Shown here: positions 8,982-17,246 of the stretch, in pieces | How positions within the stretch are numbered: position 1 is the first letter of the stretch | How the letters are laid out: every line of letters starts with the position of its first letter | NCBI RefSeq assembly: GCF_042679565.1 | Contig: NZ_JBHTMY010000003.1 | Coordinates: 1,240,001 to 1,304,000 of the forward strand | Direction: 5' to 3' | From: Namhaeicola litoreus | GTDB taxonomy: Bacteria > Bacteroidota > Bacteroidia > Flavobacteriales > Flavobacteriaceae | Length of the DNA: 64,000 nt | Position numbers and translations under genes: made by a program | The notes under the pieces: model-generated | Database searches by the model: none | Seen by the model: only the letters and a program-made list of their open reading frames with translations | Told to the model about the DNA's origin: nothing

Positions 8982-10076
8982 TTAGACATTAAAGCGGAAA
9001 TTCATCATATCCCCGTCTTGCACAACATAATCCTTCCCTTCAACTGCCATTTTACCGGCCTCTTTTACTTTCGCTTCACTTCCTAAATTGACAAAATCAT
9101 TGTATTTTATTACTTCGGCGCGAATAAATCCCTTTTCAAAATCGGTATGGATAACACCAGCAGCTTGTGGGGCAGTATCGCCAATATGAATTGTCCAAGC
9201 TCTAACTTCCTTTACACCGGCGGTAAAGTAGGTCTGTAATTTTAATAATTTATAAGCTGATCGAATTAGTTTCGAAACTCCCGGCTCGTCAAGGCCTAAA
9301 TCTTCCAAAAACATTTTTCTTTCTTCATAATCTTCAAGTTCATTGATATCGGCTTCGGTTCCTACTGCCAAAACTAAAACTTCTGCATCTTCGTTTTTAA
9401 TTGCTTCCTTCACTACTTCAACATAGGCATTTCCTGATTTTGCTGAAGCCTCATCAACGTTGCATACATAAAGTACCGGTTTATCTGTAATCAATTGTAA
9501 ATGCTTTACAATTTCTTCCCTTTCATCCTCTGTAAAATCTATGGCTCTTACAGAAACAGCGGCTTCTAAATTTTTTTGTATTTTCTCTAAAACCTGCAAT
9601 TCCTTTTGTGCTGATTTATCACCGGTTTTTGCAGCTCTTTTAACCTTTTCCAGCTTCTTTTCTACAGTTTCAAGATCCTTTAACTGCAATTCAAAGTCAA
9701 TTGTTTCTTTATCTCTTACAGGATTTACACTCCCATCTACATGAACAATATTGTCATTATCAAAACAGCGCAACACATGAATGATGGCATCTGTTTCTCT
9801 GATGTTTGCCAGAAATTTATTGCCCAAACCTTCACCTTTACTCGCTCCTTTTACCAATCCTGCGATATCAACAATCTCTACTGTAGCAGGCACAACTCTT
9901 TCGGGATTAACCATTTCAGCTAATTTTTCCAAACGAGCATCAGGCACATTGACAACACCAATATTTGGTTCAATTGTACAAAATGGAAAATTTGCCGATT
10001 GTGCTTTTGCATTCGACAAACAATTAAATAAAGTCGATTTCCCTACATTTGGTAACCCAACAATTCCGGCTTTCAT
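8982..10076 (-). CDS. ychF: Ribosome-binding ATPase YchF (Obg-family P-loop NTPase)
   Basis: 364 residues from the ATG at 10076. The Walker A motif GLPNVGKSTLFN is at residues 6-17, followed by ANFPFCTIEPN (switch I), DIAGLVKGASKGEGLGN (switch II), the coiled-coil insertion (about 125-190), VCNVDE in place of NKxD as in ATP-preferring YchF, and a C-terminal TGS domain ending VVQDGDMMNFRFNV. A seven-residue upstream extension to a TTG at 10097 is possible but unneeded. It binds ribosomes and affects stress responses. A promoter-like pair lies upstream at 10095-10128. Confidence 0.95.
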   Translation of the reverse strand: MKAGIVGLPNVGKSTLFNCLSNAKAQSANFPFCTIEPNIGVVNVPDARLEKLAEMVNPERVVPATVEIVDIAGLVKGASKGEGLGNKFLANIRETDAIIHVLRCFDNDNIVHVDGSVNPVRDKETIDFELQLKDLETVEKKLEKVKRAAKTGDKSAQKELQVLEKIQKNLEAAVSVRAIDFTEDEREEIVKHLQLITDKPVLYVCNVDEASAKSGNAYVEVVKEAIKNEDAEVLVLAVGTEADINELEDYEERKMFLEDLGLDEPGVSKLIRSAYKLLKLQTYFTAGVKEVRAWTIHIGDTAPQAAGVIHTDFEKGFIRAEVIKYNDFVNLGSEAKVKEAGKMAVEGKDYVVQDGDMMNFRFNV

Positions 10077-10094
10077 ATGTCTTTTTTTGAGTTG

Positions 10095-10128
10095 CAAATA
10101 TAAGTGATTAGTTCAGTTATTTTACCAA
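10095..10128 (-). promoter_or_regulatory. Probable ychF promoter
   Basis: On the minus strand TTG, 23 bp, TATATTTG matches the Bacteroidetes -33/-7 pattern (the spacing is at its upper end), with the -7 box ending 19 bp before the ychF ATG. Confidence 0.5.
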
Positions 10129-10224
10129 CTCAATTAAATTATACAAAAAGGCAATTAATACCTATTTAATTTGTTTACCATTAACTCGTGAAGTGAGAAA
10201 CAAAAGAGAATACGATAGATTAAT

Positions 10225-10872
10225 CTATAGATACACTTCCAAAACCGTTGCATCTCGAGAATCAAAAGAAATGTCTCCCAAAGCGGCTGGTAAAAGCATA
10301 GTTTCACCCTTTTTTAGATTTTCTATACCTGATTTATATTGAATCTGAAAGTCACCTTCTACACAAATAAGGATAACAAACGAATCGAATGTATCATAAT
10401 TTAAAGATACCTATTTTTCTAATGTTTGTTTTAAAATATAGTGTCTCCACCAACTTGGCTACTTCCTTGTTTTCTAAGTCGTACAATGTTTTATAATTCT
10501 CTGAAACAGAAAAATCTATAGCATCAAGGGCATTTTCTGTATGTAATTCACGTGTTTTTCCTGTTTTCGCATCAACCCGATTATAGTCAAAAATCCGGTA
10601 GGTTACATCAGAAGTTTGTTGAATTTCAGCCAACAAAACACCTGCTCCTATGGCATGCACTCTACCTGTAGGAATATTATAAACATCTCCTTTATTCGGT
10701 TTTTCGACGTGAAGTAAATCCGAAATTTTTCGTCTTAAGAAAGTATAAAAATTTAATTTATTTTGTATTTGATCAGAAGAATAAAATTTGAGTTTCTTAT
10801 TTAAACTGAAATAACGGCTGAAAGCAATTAAATTCTGTTGAAACAACTTTATTACCCCCTCAAAAGCATCAA
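10225..10872 (-). pseudogene. manA: Decayed class I mannose-6-phosphate isomerase
   Basis: The minus strand encodes the middle and C-terminal parts of a type I phosphomannose isomerase in two frames. The first (about 10872-10394) has KGDVYNIPTGRVHAIGAG, LLAEIQQTSDVTYRIFDYN and RELHTENALDAIDF. It stops at 10394, and homology resumes one frame over as NYDTFDSFVILICVEGDF to GETMLLPAALGD, ending with TAG at 10225-10227. The N-terminal half with the catalytic metal site is missing: upstream lie stop codons and the end of the epimerase gene. So there is both a 5' deletion and a frameshift near 10398-10415. It flanks the exopolysaccharide genes and probably once fed GDP-mannose synthesis there. Confidence 0.82.
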
Positions 10873-10873
10873 T

Positions 10874-11944
10874 TTATAAAAATTTATTTTTATTTAACTC
10901 TAAATATTTATCTACAAAATTCTTAATCCCTTTTTCTATACTTGTTGATGGTTTAAAATTTATATAATTATAAAGACTTTCAACATCAGCATATGTTGAT
11001 TGAACGTCTCCTGGTTGCATTTCCTTAAACACAATTTTCCCTTTTTTGTTCAAAGCTTTTTCAATGGCATTTACATAATCCATCAAAGCTACAGGACTAT
11101 TATTACCAATATTAAATAATTGATAGGGTGCAGAACTTATTGAAGGATCTGGATTTTTTGGATCGAAATTGGGATTATTTTCTTTTGGCGGAAGAGGTAT
11201 TAATCTCAAAATACTTTCAACAATATCATCTACATAAGTAAAATCACGACTCATTTTTCCGTGATTAAACACTTCAAACTCCCTATCTTCAACCATAGCT
11301 TTTGTAAAAATATGCAATGCCATATCTGGTCTTCCCCATGGTCCGTAAACCGTAAAAAAACGCAATCCTGTTGTCGGTATGCCGTAAAGATAGGAATACG
11401 AATGAGCCATCATCTCATTGGCTTTTTTACTCGCTGCATACATAGCTAAAGGGTGGTCTGTATGCTGACTCGTTTTAAAAGGTACAGCTTTATTTAAACC
11501 GTATACAGAACTTGAAGAAGCATATACAACATGCTCTACCGGATAAGCTCTACAAGCTTCAAGTATATTCAAAAAACCAGTAATATTGCTATCTACATAA
11601 GAGTGTGGATTGATCAAGGAATATCTAACACCAGCTTGCGCCGCCAAATTCACGACATAGTTTATTTCTGAATTTTTAAATAATTCTAAAATATTCTCTC
11701 TATCTGTTAAGTCCAGTTTGATGAAATCTATCAGCCCCGAAACGATTTTGTTATATTCAACATCAGTTCTATTTATCTGCATATCTGCCAATCGGGCGTA
11801 TTTCAATTCAATATCATAATAATCATTAATGTTGTCCAAACCGATGACTGATAAACCATTCTTGACCAATAATTTAGACAAATGATGTCCGATAAATCCT
11901 GCAGCTCCCGTTACTAATACTTTTTTACTTTTTATTTTTCCCAT
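10874..11944 (-). CDS. UDP-glucuronate 4-epimerase (NAD-dependent SDR)
   Basis: A 356-residue extended short-chain dehydrogenase. The NAD motif TGAAGFIGHHL is at residues 12-22. DNINDYYD, GVRYSLINPHSYVDSNITGF, the catalytic Ser and YAASK (Tyr-x3-Lys), and RFFTVYGPWGRPDMAL with SRDFTYVDDIVE are hallmarks of the plant GAE / bacterial Cap1J-type UDP-glucuronate epimerases. It would make UDP-galacturonate for the surface polysaccharide. It lies 17 bp downstream of the UDP-sugar dehydrogenase as last intact gene of the operon. A UDP-N-acetyl sugar epimerase is the main alternative, less likely given these motifs. Confidence 0.85.
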   Translation of the reverse strand: MGKIKSKKVLVTGAAGFIGHHLSKLLVKNGLSVIGLDNINDYYDIELKYARLADMQINRTDVEYNKIVSGLIDFIKLDLTDRENILELFKNSEINYVVNLAAQAGVRYSLINPHSYVDSNITGFLNILEACRAYPVEHVVYASSSSVYGLNKAVPFKTSQHTDHPLAMYAASKKANEMMAHSYSYLYGIPTTGLRFFTVYGPWGRPDMALHIFTKAMVEDREFEVFNHGKMSRDFTYVDDIVESILRLIPLPPKENNPNFDPKNPDPSISSAPYQLFNIGNNSPVALMDYVNAIEKALNKKGKIVFKEMQPGDVQSTYADVESLYNYINFKPSTSIEKGIKNFVDKYLELNKNKFL

Positions 11945-11961
11945 TTACTAAAACGATAACC

Positions 11962-13263
11962 TTATAACCTACTATCTATTGTATTTTTATCTAAAAGAGC
12001 TTTTACATCAAATTTAACGTGTTTCTCTTTCAAAAAATTATTCAAATTTAGTGTTTTAAACTCTTTATGAGATACCGCTAATATCACGGCATCATATTTT
12101 TCAACAATATCATTTTCATTATTGATCAGGTGGAGATTGTATTCATGTTTCACTTCATCCTTTAAAGCCCAAGGATCAAAAACATCAACATCTACTGAAT
12201 ATGATTGAAGTTCTCTAATAATATCTATTGCTCTGGAATTTCTAATGTCTGGACAATCTTCTTTAAAAGTGATACCTAAAACCAACACTTTTGCATGATG
12301 AACCGGCAAACCCTTTTTTATCATTAATTTGATGGTTTCTTGGGCTACAAATGGCCCCATGCTATCGTTCAACCTACGACCTGCCAAAATGATTTCAGGA
12401 TTATATCCTAACTCCATGGCCTTGTGAGCTAAATAATAGGGGTCTACTCCTATACAATGTCCACCTACTAAACCCGGTTTAAATGGAAGAAAATTCCATT
12501 TAGTTCCTGCAGCTTCCAATACTTCATGGGTATCAATACCCATTAAACGAAAGATTTTCGACAATTCATTGACAAATGCGATATTGATATCTCTTTGAGA
12601 ATTTTCAATCACTTTTGCCGCTTCCGCTACTTTAATCGATGTCGCTTTATAAGTTCCTGCCACTATAATCCTTCTATACACGTCATCAATTTTATCTGCT
12701 ATCTCAGGAGTTGATCCTGAAGTAACCTTTAAAATTTTGGTGACTGTATGTTCTTTATCTCCCGGATTAATTCTTTCTGGTGAATAACCCAAATAGAAAT
12801 CTGTATTATACGTCAAACCTGAGAGTTTTTCAAGAATCGGTAAACACTCTTCTTCTGTTGCACCTGGATAAACAGTAGACTCATAGACAACAATATCACC
12901 ATTACTTAATACTTTTCCGACAGTTTCACTGGCTTTGTATAAAGGCATTAGATCAGGACGATTGTTTTTATCTACTGGCGTTGGAACCGTTACGATATAG
13001 AAATTTGAATCTTTTAATTCCTCAATATCAGAAGTAATCCAAAGACCTTTTTTCTGTTTTTTAAGTGATTTTAAAGATTCAACATTTACTTCTGCCAATT
13101 GTTCTGTCGAAGTTTCTAATGTAATATCTTTATTTGAACGGAGTTCATTTATTCGATTTTGGTTGATATCAAAACCGACTACTTCAAAATGCTTTCCGAA
13201 CTCAACAGCTAAGGGCAGACCAACATAGCCTAGACCTATCACTGCAACTTTTATATTATCCAT
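11962..13263 (-). CDS. tviB: UDP-N-acetylglucosamine/UDP-sugar 6-dehydrogenase, TviB/WbpA type
   Basis: A 433-residue nucleotide-sugar dehydrogenase. The N-terminal Rossmann fold has VIGLGYVGLPLAVEFGK. ESTVYPGATEEECLP, YSPERINPGD, the KVAEAAKVIENSQRDINIA helix with the catalytic Lys/Asn and GLVGGHCIGVDPYYL with the catalytic Cys follow, then a C-terminal domain with FKEDCPDIRNS. Motif by motif this matches Salmonella Vi-antigen TviB, which makes UDP-GlcNAcA using two NAD+. Substrate specificity (UDP-GlcNAc, UDP-GalNAc or UDP-Glc) is inferred from that resemblance. Its product or a related uronate would feed the epimerase 17 bp downstream. Confidence 0.85.
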   Translation of the reverse strand: MDNIKVAVIGLGYVGLPLAVEFGKHFEVVGFDINQNRINELRSNKDITLETSTEQLAEVNVESLKSLKKQKKGLWITSDIEELKDSNFYIVTVPTPVDKNNRPDLMPLYKASETVGKVLSNGDIVVYESTVYPGATEEECLPILEKLSGLTYNTDFYLGYSPERINPGDKEHTVTKILKVTSGSTPEIADKIDDVYRRIIVAGTYKATSIKVAEAAKVIENSQRDINIAFVNELSKIFRLMGIDTHEVLEAAGTKWNFLPFKPGLVGGHCIGVDPYYLAHKAMELGYNPEIILAGRRLNDSMGPFVAQETIKLMIKKGLPVHHAKVLVLGITFKEDCPDIRNSRAIDIIRELQSYSVDVDVFDPWALKDEVKHEYNLHLINNENDIVEKYDAVILAVSHKEFKTLNLNNFLKEKHVKFDVKALLDKNTIDSRL

Positions 13264-13282
13264 GGAGTTTTCTTTTGGTTTG

Positions 13283-13906
13283 TTATTTTAAGGTTTTAAA
13301 TAAATATTTAATATCCATTCTTATAGACCAATTTTCAATATATCGTTTGTTTAATTCAACCTTTTTCGGCCAAATGACTTGATCATTGTATTCTTTAGGA
13401 TTATCTTGTTTTATTAATAATTGCTCTTCGTTTCTAAAATCTATGGTAGCAGGGCCAGTAATCCCAGGTTTTACACATAAAACCCTTCGATTTTCACCTT
13501 CGAGCAAATCTGCATATCCAGACACATCCGGTCTTGGACCAACCATACTCATGTCTCCCAATACTACATTGATTACCTGAGGCCATTCATCAATATTAAA
13601 TTTTCTTAAAAAACGGCCAAAAGGGGTTATATATTCCCGGTTAAATACCGAAATGGGACTATAATTTACATCGTTTGATCTCATTGACCTTATCTTTAAA
13701 ATCTTAAAGGTCTTCCCATAGCGACCAATTCTTTCTTGACGAAACAATCCAAAAGAACCTGTTGAAATTGTAGAAAATAATATAAATATAATCATCGGTA
13801 TGATCAAAATAAACAGAATGGGAATCGCTAAAAAAAGATCAAATACTCGTTTAATTAAACGTTGTTTTCTGGTTATCGTTTGATTACATAAATCATGCAA
13901 AATCAA
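13283..13906 (-). CDS. Undecaprenyl-phosphate sugar phosphotransferase (monotopic, PglC/WcaJ-C type)
   Basis: A 207-residue bacterial sugar transferase of the short form, with no N-terminal multi-helix domain. It has KRVFDL before a single re-entrant hydrophobic segment (about 25-50), RQERIGRYGKTFKILKIRSM, DEWPQVINVVLGDMSMVGPRP with the catalytic Asp-Glu region, and PGITGPATIDFRNEE. It moves a sugar-1-phosphate onto undecaprenyl phosphate to start a repeat unit. Its start overlaps the wzc stop by 4 bp (ATGA), so the two are coupled. The sugar transferred is unknown. Confidence 0.88.
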   Translation of the reverse strand: MILHDLCNQTITRKQRLIKRVFDLFLAIPILFILIIPMIIFILFSTISTGSFGLFRQERIGRYGKTFKILKIRSMRSNDVNYSPISVFNREYITPFGRFLRKFNIDEWPQVINVVLGDMSMVGPRPDVSGYADLLEGENRRVLCVKPGITGPATIDFRNEEQLLIKQDNPKEYNDQVIWPKKVELNKRYIENWSIRMDIKYLFKTLK

Positions 13907-16368
13907 CCTCTAAAAGATTTAATTTTTCTTTCTATTCTCTTTAATAAACTCGGAATTTCATTACTGTGATAACCATTTCCATATTTACCGTAACCGTAAC
14001 CATAGCCGTAACCATAGCCGTAACCGTAACCGTAACCATATTTCGACTTTACTTTGAAATCATTTAACACAAATGAGATATTCGTTACTTCACCATTTCT
14101 ATATTTGTCATCAATCATTTTTGGCATTCCTTTCTGAGTGTAGTTATACCTAATCATGTAGATAATAGCATCAGAGTATTTAAACAATTCCAAGGCATCA
14201 GCAACCAATCCCACCGGAGGCGTATCAATAATTACATAGTCGTAATTTGCCTTAAGTGCTTCAAATAAGGCATCAGCAGATTGACTTAAAATTAATTCCG
14301 ATGGATTAGGCGGAATGGGTCCGGAAGTTATAAAATCCAAATTCTCAATTTTAGAGGGAGAAATAATTTCCTCCATCGTACGTTCTCCTATCAAGTAATT
14401 CACAATCCCCCAATCATTTGAATGATTAAACTCTTTATGCATTTGAGGTTTTCGCAGATCAAACCCTATTAAAACTGTCTTTTTTCCACTCATAGCAAAA
14501 ACAGAAGCCATGTTTATGGCACACATGGTTTTTCCTTCCTTACTAACTGAGGACGTAACAACAATTGTTTTACATTTATTCTCCTTTTTTAATAAAAACT
14601 GGATATTTGACCTTAGCGCACGAAATGATTCAGAAATCGTAGAATTTGGTTTATTGTAAACCACCAGTCTACTCTCATAATTATTTCTTCCTAATACTCC
14701 AAGCACAGGAATCTTATACATTCTCTCAATTTCCTCAACGGTTGTTATTTTATTATCCAAAACCTCTTTGGACACTATAAACAACAAGGGTAAAATTGTT
14801 CCAAGCATTAACCCAATGAGATAATTAAAACTGGTTTTCGGTTGAATAGGCATCTGACCAACATCTTTGGCACGGTCCAAGACTTTTATATCGGATACGT
14901 TGGCTGCGATTGCAGTTCCTGCCTCATAACTCTTTTGCTTAAGGTAATTATAGTTTGCCTCTGAAAGATTATATTTTCTTTGATAATTTAATAAAGTCTG
15001 TTCTTTAGGTGACAAACTTTTTAACTTACCAGAAGTGCTTGCCATTTGTCTGTTTAAATTATCCAAACTATTCTGCGTAGCAATTTTCATGGAAGATAGA
15101 TGTTCTAACAGCACTTTGCGCTCAACATCTATTTCTTCATTTATTTTCTTTAAGGGAGGATAAGAAGGTGTTACAGTTAATTCTAAATTCTCTTTCGCTT
15201 TAGATAATGTTATCAAAGTATTCACACTTTGTGTAATATTGGGATCTTCGATATTTACCAAAGCCGGAGCTGGAATACTCTCATCTATTTGATTTCTACT
15301 CCTTATATAGCTCTCTAGACTTGTGTAATAGTCAATCCTATTTTTGACACGCTGAGTCTCATTGTCAAGCATTGTAACCTCGCCCAACAGACTAGTACCC
15401 TCAGCAGATAAGTCGTAAATATTATTTGATTGTTTAAAAGATCCTAATTCTGATTCTATATCACGTAAATTATCTGATTCAACTCCAAAAAGAGTATCGA
15501 TATATTTTTTTGTTCGAATCGCATACTGAATTTTCTGTCTTTGCTGATCAAGATTTAAAACATCAACAGTTGTATTTAAATAAGTTTCGATTTTTTTCTT
15601 ATTCGGTCCTGTTAGTGCCAACTGTATTAGAGAAGTACCCTTTTTTAATGATGAAACGTCAATTTTTGTATAGGCATTAACCAATCCATTAAAGTTACTG
15701 AATCTTATAAAGTAGGTCTGACCTGCCAATTCAGAAAAATCGTTTTCCTTCTCAATACCAAATCTATAAAAGGGCGATTCAATTGTAGATCCAATGGGGT
15801 AAGATTGAATAAATTGCTCCTCTACAGGAAAATACTTTTTATTCTGATTTTTGAAATATTTGATTAGATTGTATTCATCCTCTTCAAATTCGACAGTAAT
15901 CTGGACAGCATTATTCTCTTTAAAATCTAATTTTAAAAAGGTATTTTGCAATTGGAAATAGGTAGTATCTAAATTAATTCTAAAGGGCGCTGAACCATAA
16001 ATATCCTCTTTTCTATATTTCCCTTGTTTGTAATATTCAATATAAAATTGCAATTTGTTTACCACCTTCTCGTTGTGAGTGCGAGAATTAAGTATAGTCA
16101 TAATAGTCTCTACTTTATCACTTGGCCCTCCCCAGTTAAAGGCGATATTAGTACTACTGGTAAAAAGTGGATTTTGCTCATCTTTCACTGTAATAACGCT
16201 ATCCAATTTATAAATTCGTTGAGATCTTCTGTTTATGATATTTGCAATTAAAAGCCCTAAAAAAATTGTCACTAGAAACAGTTTCCAATGGTCAATTATT
16301 TTGAAGAAATACTCTTTAACATCAAAAGTATTCAAATCATTTATGTCAAAATTATTTGAAGATTTCAT
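13903..16368 (-). CDS. Wzc-like polysaccharide copolymerase with tyrosine autokinase domain
   Basis: An 821-residue inner-membrane protein. One membrane helix lies near residues 30-48, followed by a long periplasmic Wzz-type domain with coiled coils (about 270-480), a second helix (about 520-540) and a cytoplasmic BY-kinase. The kinase has SSVSKEGKTMCAINMA (Walker A), GFDLRKP (Walker A') and YVIIDTPPVG (Walker B). The tail holds nine consecutive Tyr-Gly pairs and three further Tyr, likely the autophosphorylation cluster. It controls chain length and export together with the Wza-like lipoprotein encoded 3 bp upstream. The tail's hexamer repeat could vary in length. Confidence 0.92.
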   Translation of the reverse strand: MKSSNNFDINDLNTFDVKEYFFKIIDHWKLFLVTIFLGLLIANIINRRSQRIYKLDSVITVKDEQNPLFTSSTNIAFNWGGPSDKVETIMTILNSRTHNEKVVNKLQFYIEYYKQGKYRKEDIYGSAPFRINLDTTYFQLQNTFLKLDFKENNAVQITVEFEEDEYNLIKYFKNQNKKYFPVEEQFIQSYPIGSTIESPFYRFGIEKENDFSELAGQTYFIRFSNFNGLVNAYTKIDVSSLKKGTSLIQLALTGPNKKKIETYLNTTVDVLNLDQQRQKIQYAIRTKKYIDTLFGVESDNLRDIESELGSFKQSNNIYDLSAEGTSLLGEVTMLDNETQRVKNRIDYYTSLESYIRSRNQIDESIPAPALVNIEDPNITQSVNTLITLSKAKENLELTVTPSYPPLKKINEEIDVERKVLLEHLSSMKIATQNSLDNLNRQMASTSGKLKSLSPKEQTLLNYQRKYNLSEANYNYLKQKSYEAGTAIAANVSDIKVLDRAKDVGQMPIQPKTSFNYLIGLMLGTILPLLFIVSKEVLDNKITTVEEIERMYKIPVLGVLGRNNYESRLVVYNKPNSTISESFRALRSNIQFLLKKENKCKTIVVTSSVSKEGKTMCAINMASVFAMSGKKTVLIGFDLRKPQMHKEFNHSNDWGIVNYLIGERTMEEIISPSKIENLDFITSGPIPPNPSELILSQSADALFEALKANYDYVIIDTPPVGLVADALELFKYSDAIIYMIRYNYTQKGMPKMIDDKYRNGEVTNISFVLNDFKVKSKYGYGYGYGYGYGYGYGYGKYGNGYHSNEIPSLLKRIERKIKSFRG
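13988..14041 (-). repeat. Nine-unit hexanucleotide repeat encoding the Tyr-Gly tail of the Wzc-like kinase
   Basis: Nine tandem 6-bp units on the plus strand, either CCGTAA or CCATAG/CCATAT. They read on the minus strand as TAY GGY codons. Because the unit is a multiple of three, gain or loss of units would change tail length without shifting frame. Confidence 0.9.
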
Positions 16369-16371
16369 TAA

Positions 16372-17163
16372 TTAATTGATGTTTTGGATTAACAGTATGG
16401 TCGTGGTTACTAATGAAAGTAAAGAAATTATTGTGGTTAAAGTTTGTGCTCCGGTAGCTCCTGTACCCCATGATTTTTGCTTCAAAGGTTCAACATAAAC
16501 TATATCATTGGGCTGAATAAAGAAGTTTTGTGCATCGAACGAATCAATTCTGGTTAAATCTACAACCAGTCGATTGGTTCCATTTAGATTCTTCCTAAAA
16601 ACGGTAACATTTTTCCTATTTCCCGTAATGGGTATATCACCAGCCTGAGCTAGGGCTTCGATGATATTCACCTGATTTTGAAATGCAACAACAGTTCCTG
16701 GATTAACAACTTCTCCTAAAACTGTAAACCTTAGGCCTGCTAGTTTTACTGTTATGAAAATATCATCTGAATTTTTGAAAAAATTCTCGAACTCCTTTTG
16801 TATTTTATCCAAAACTTCTTTTTCAGTATACCCCAAGACGTTTAACTCACCAATATATGGGATTCTAATATTACCATTCCTGTCAACACTGTATGATTTA
16901 AAATAAAGGATTTCAGGAGTTATTTGGGTCTGTACGCTCTGAGATTCTGTATTCTTAAATAGGGCCACCAATTGTGGATCTGATGATTTTATGTCAATAT
17001 ACAACATATCATGTACCTGAAGGCGATATGGCTCATTTTGTAATTTATATATAGAATCTTTAGTTGTTGGCTCTCCTTGAAAATAAACCAATTCTTTTTT
17101 TGGAACACAAGAGGAAAAAAAAATAATAGCGATAAACAGGAGTAAAACCTTTCTCATTTTCAT
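16372..17163 (-). CDS. Wza-like outer-membrane polysaccharide export lipoprotein
   Basis: 263 residues. A lipoprotein signal peptide ends in the lipobox FSSC (Cys at residue 19). A Poly_export domain (about 45-140, with YRLQVHDMLYIDI, DRNGNIRIPYIGELNVLGYTEKE) and an SLBB domain (about 145-225, with FTVLGEVVNPGTV and NIIEALAQAGDIP) follow. A C-terminal hydrophobic segment (about 238-260) is unusual for Wza but common in Bacteroidetes homologues. It would form the outer-membrane exit pore for the polysaccharide. It is first in the operon, behind the promoter at 17177-17207, and 3 bp from the wzc-like gene. An ATG two codons in (17157) is an equally possible start. Confidence 0.9.
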   Translation of the reverse strand: MKMRKVLLLFIAIIFFSSCVPKKELVYFQGEPTTKDSIYKLQNEPYRLQVHDMLYIDIKSSDPQLVALFKNTESQSVQTQITPEILYFKSYSVDRNGNIRIPYIGELNVLGYTEKEVLDKIQKEFENFFKNSDDIFITVKLAGLRFTVLGEVVNPGTVVAFQNQVNIIEALAQAGDIPITGNRKNVTVFRKNLNGTNRLVVDLTRIDSFDAQNFFIQPNDIVYVEPLKQKSWGTGATGAQTLTTIISLLSLVTTTILLIQNIN

Positions 17164-17176
17164 ATTTTGTAATGGG

Positions 17177-17207
17177 CAAATATAATTTTAAATCTCGTTT
17201 GTTACAA
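17177..17207 (-). promoter_or_regulatory. Promoter of the exopolysaccharide operon
   Basis: On the minus strand TTG, 20 bp, TATATTTG: a full match to the Bacteroidetes -33/-7 consensus. The -7 box ends 13 bp before the wza-like ATG, implying a very short leader. Confidence 0.7.
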
Positions 17208-17227
17208 TTATTTTTCCCTTATTTTCG
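17198..17227 (+). promoter_or_regulatory. Promoter of the methyltransferase gene, overlapping the divergent operon promoter
   Basis: TTTG at 17198-17201, 18 bp, TATTTTCG at 17220-17227 (one mismatch to TAnnTTTG). It overlaps the -33 region of the opposite promoter, and places the methyltransferase start downstream of 17230. Confidence 0.5.
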
Positions 17228-17246
17228 CGGTTTTAAAATGGTTGAA

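Noticed and set aside
13988..14041. Short tandem repeats as a CRISPR array
   Set aside because: The unit is 6 bp, has no spacers and lies within coding sequence for the Tyr-Gly tail.
17172..17246. Longer N-terminus for the methyltransferase
   Set aside because: The ATG at 17172 lies upstream of the best promoter (17198-17227), and the extension has no family counterpart.
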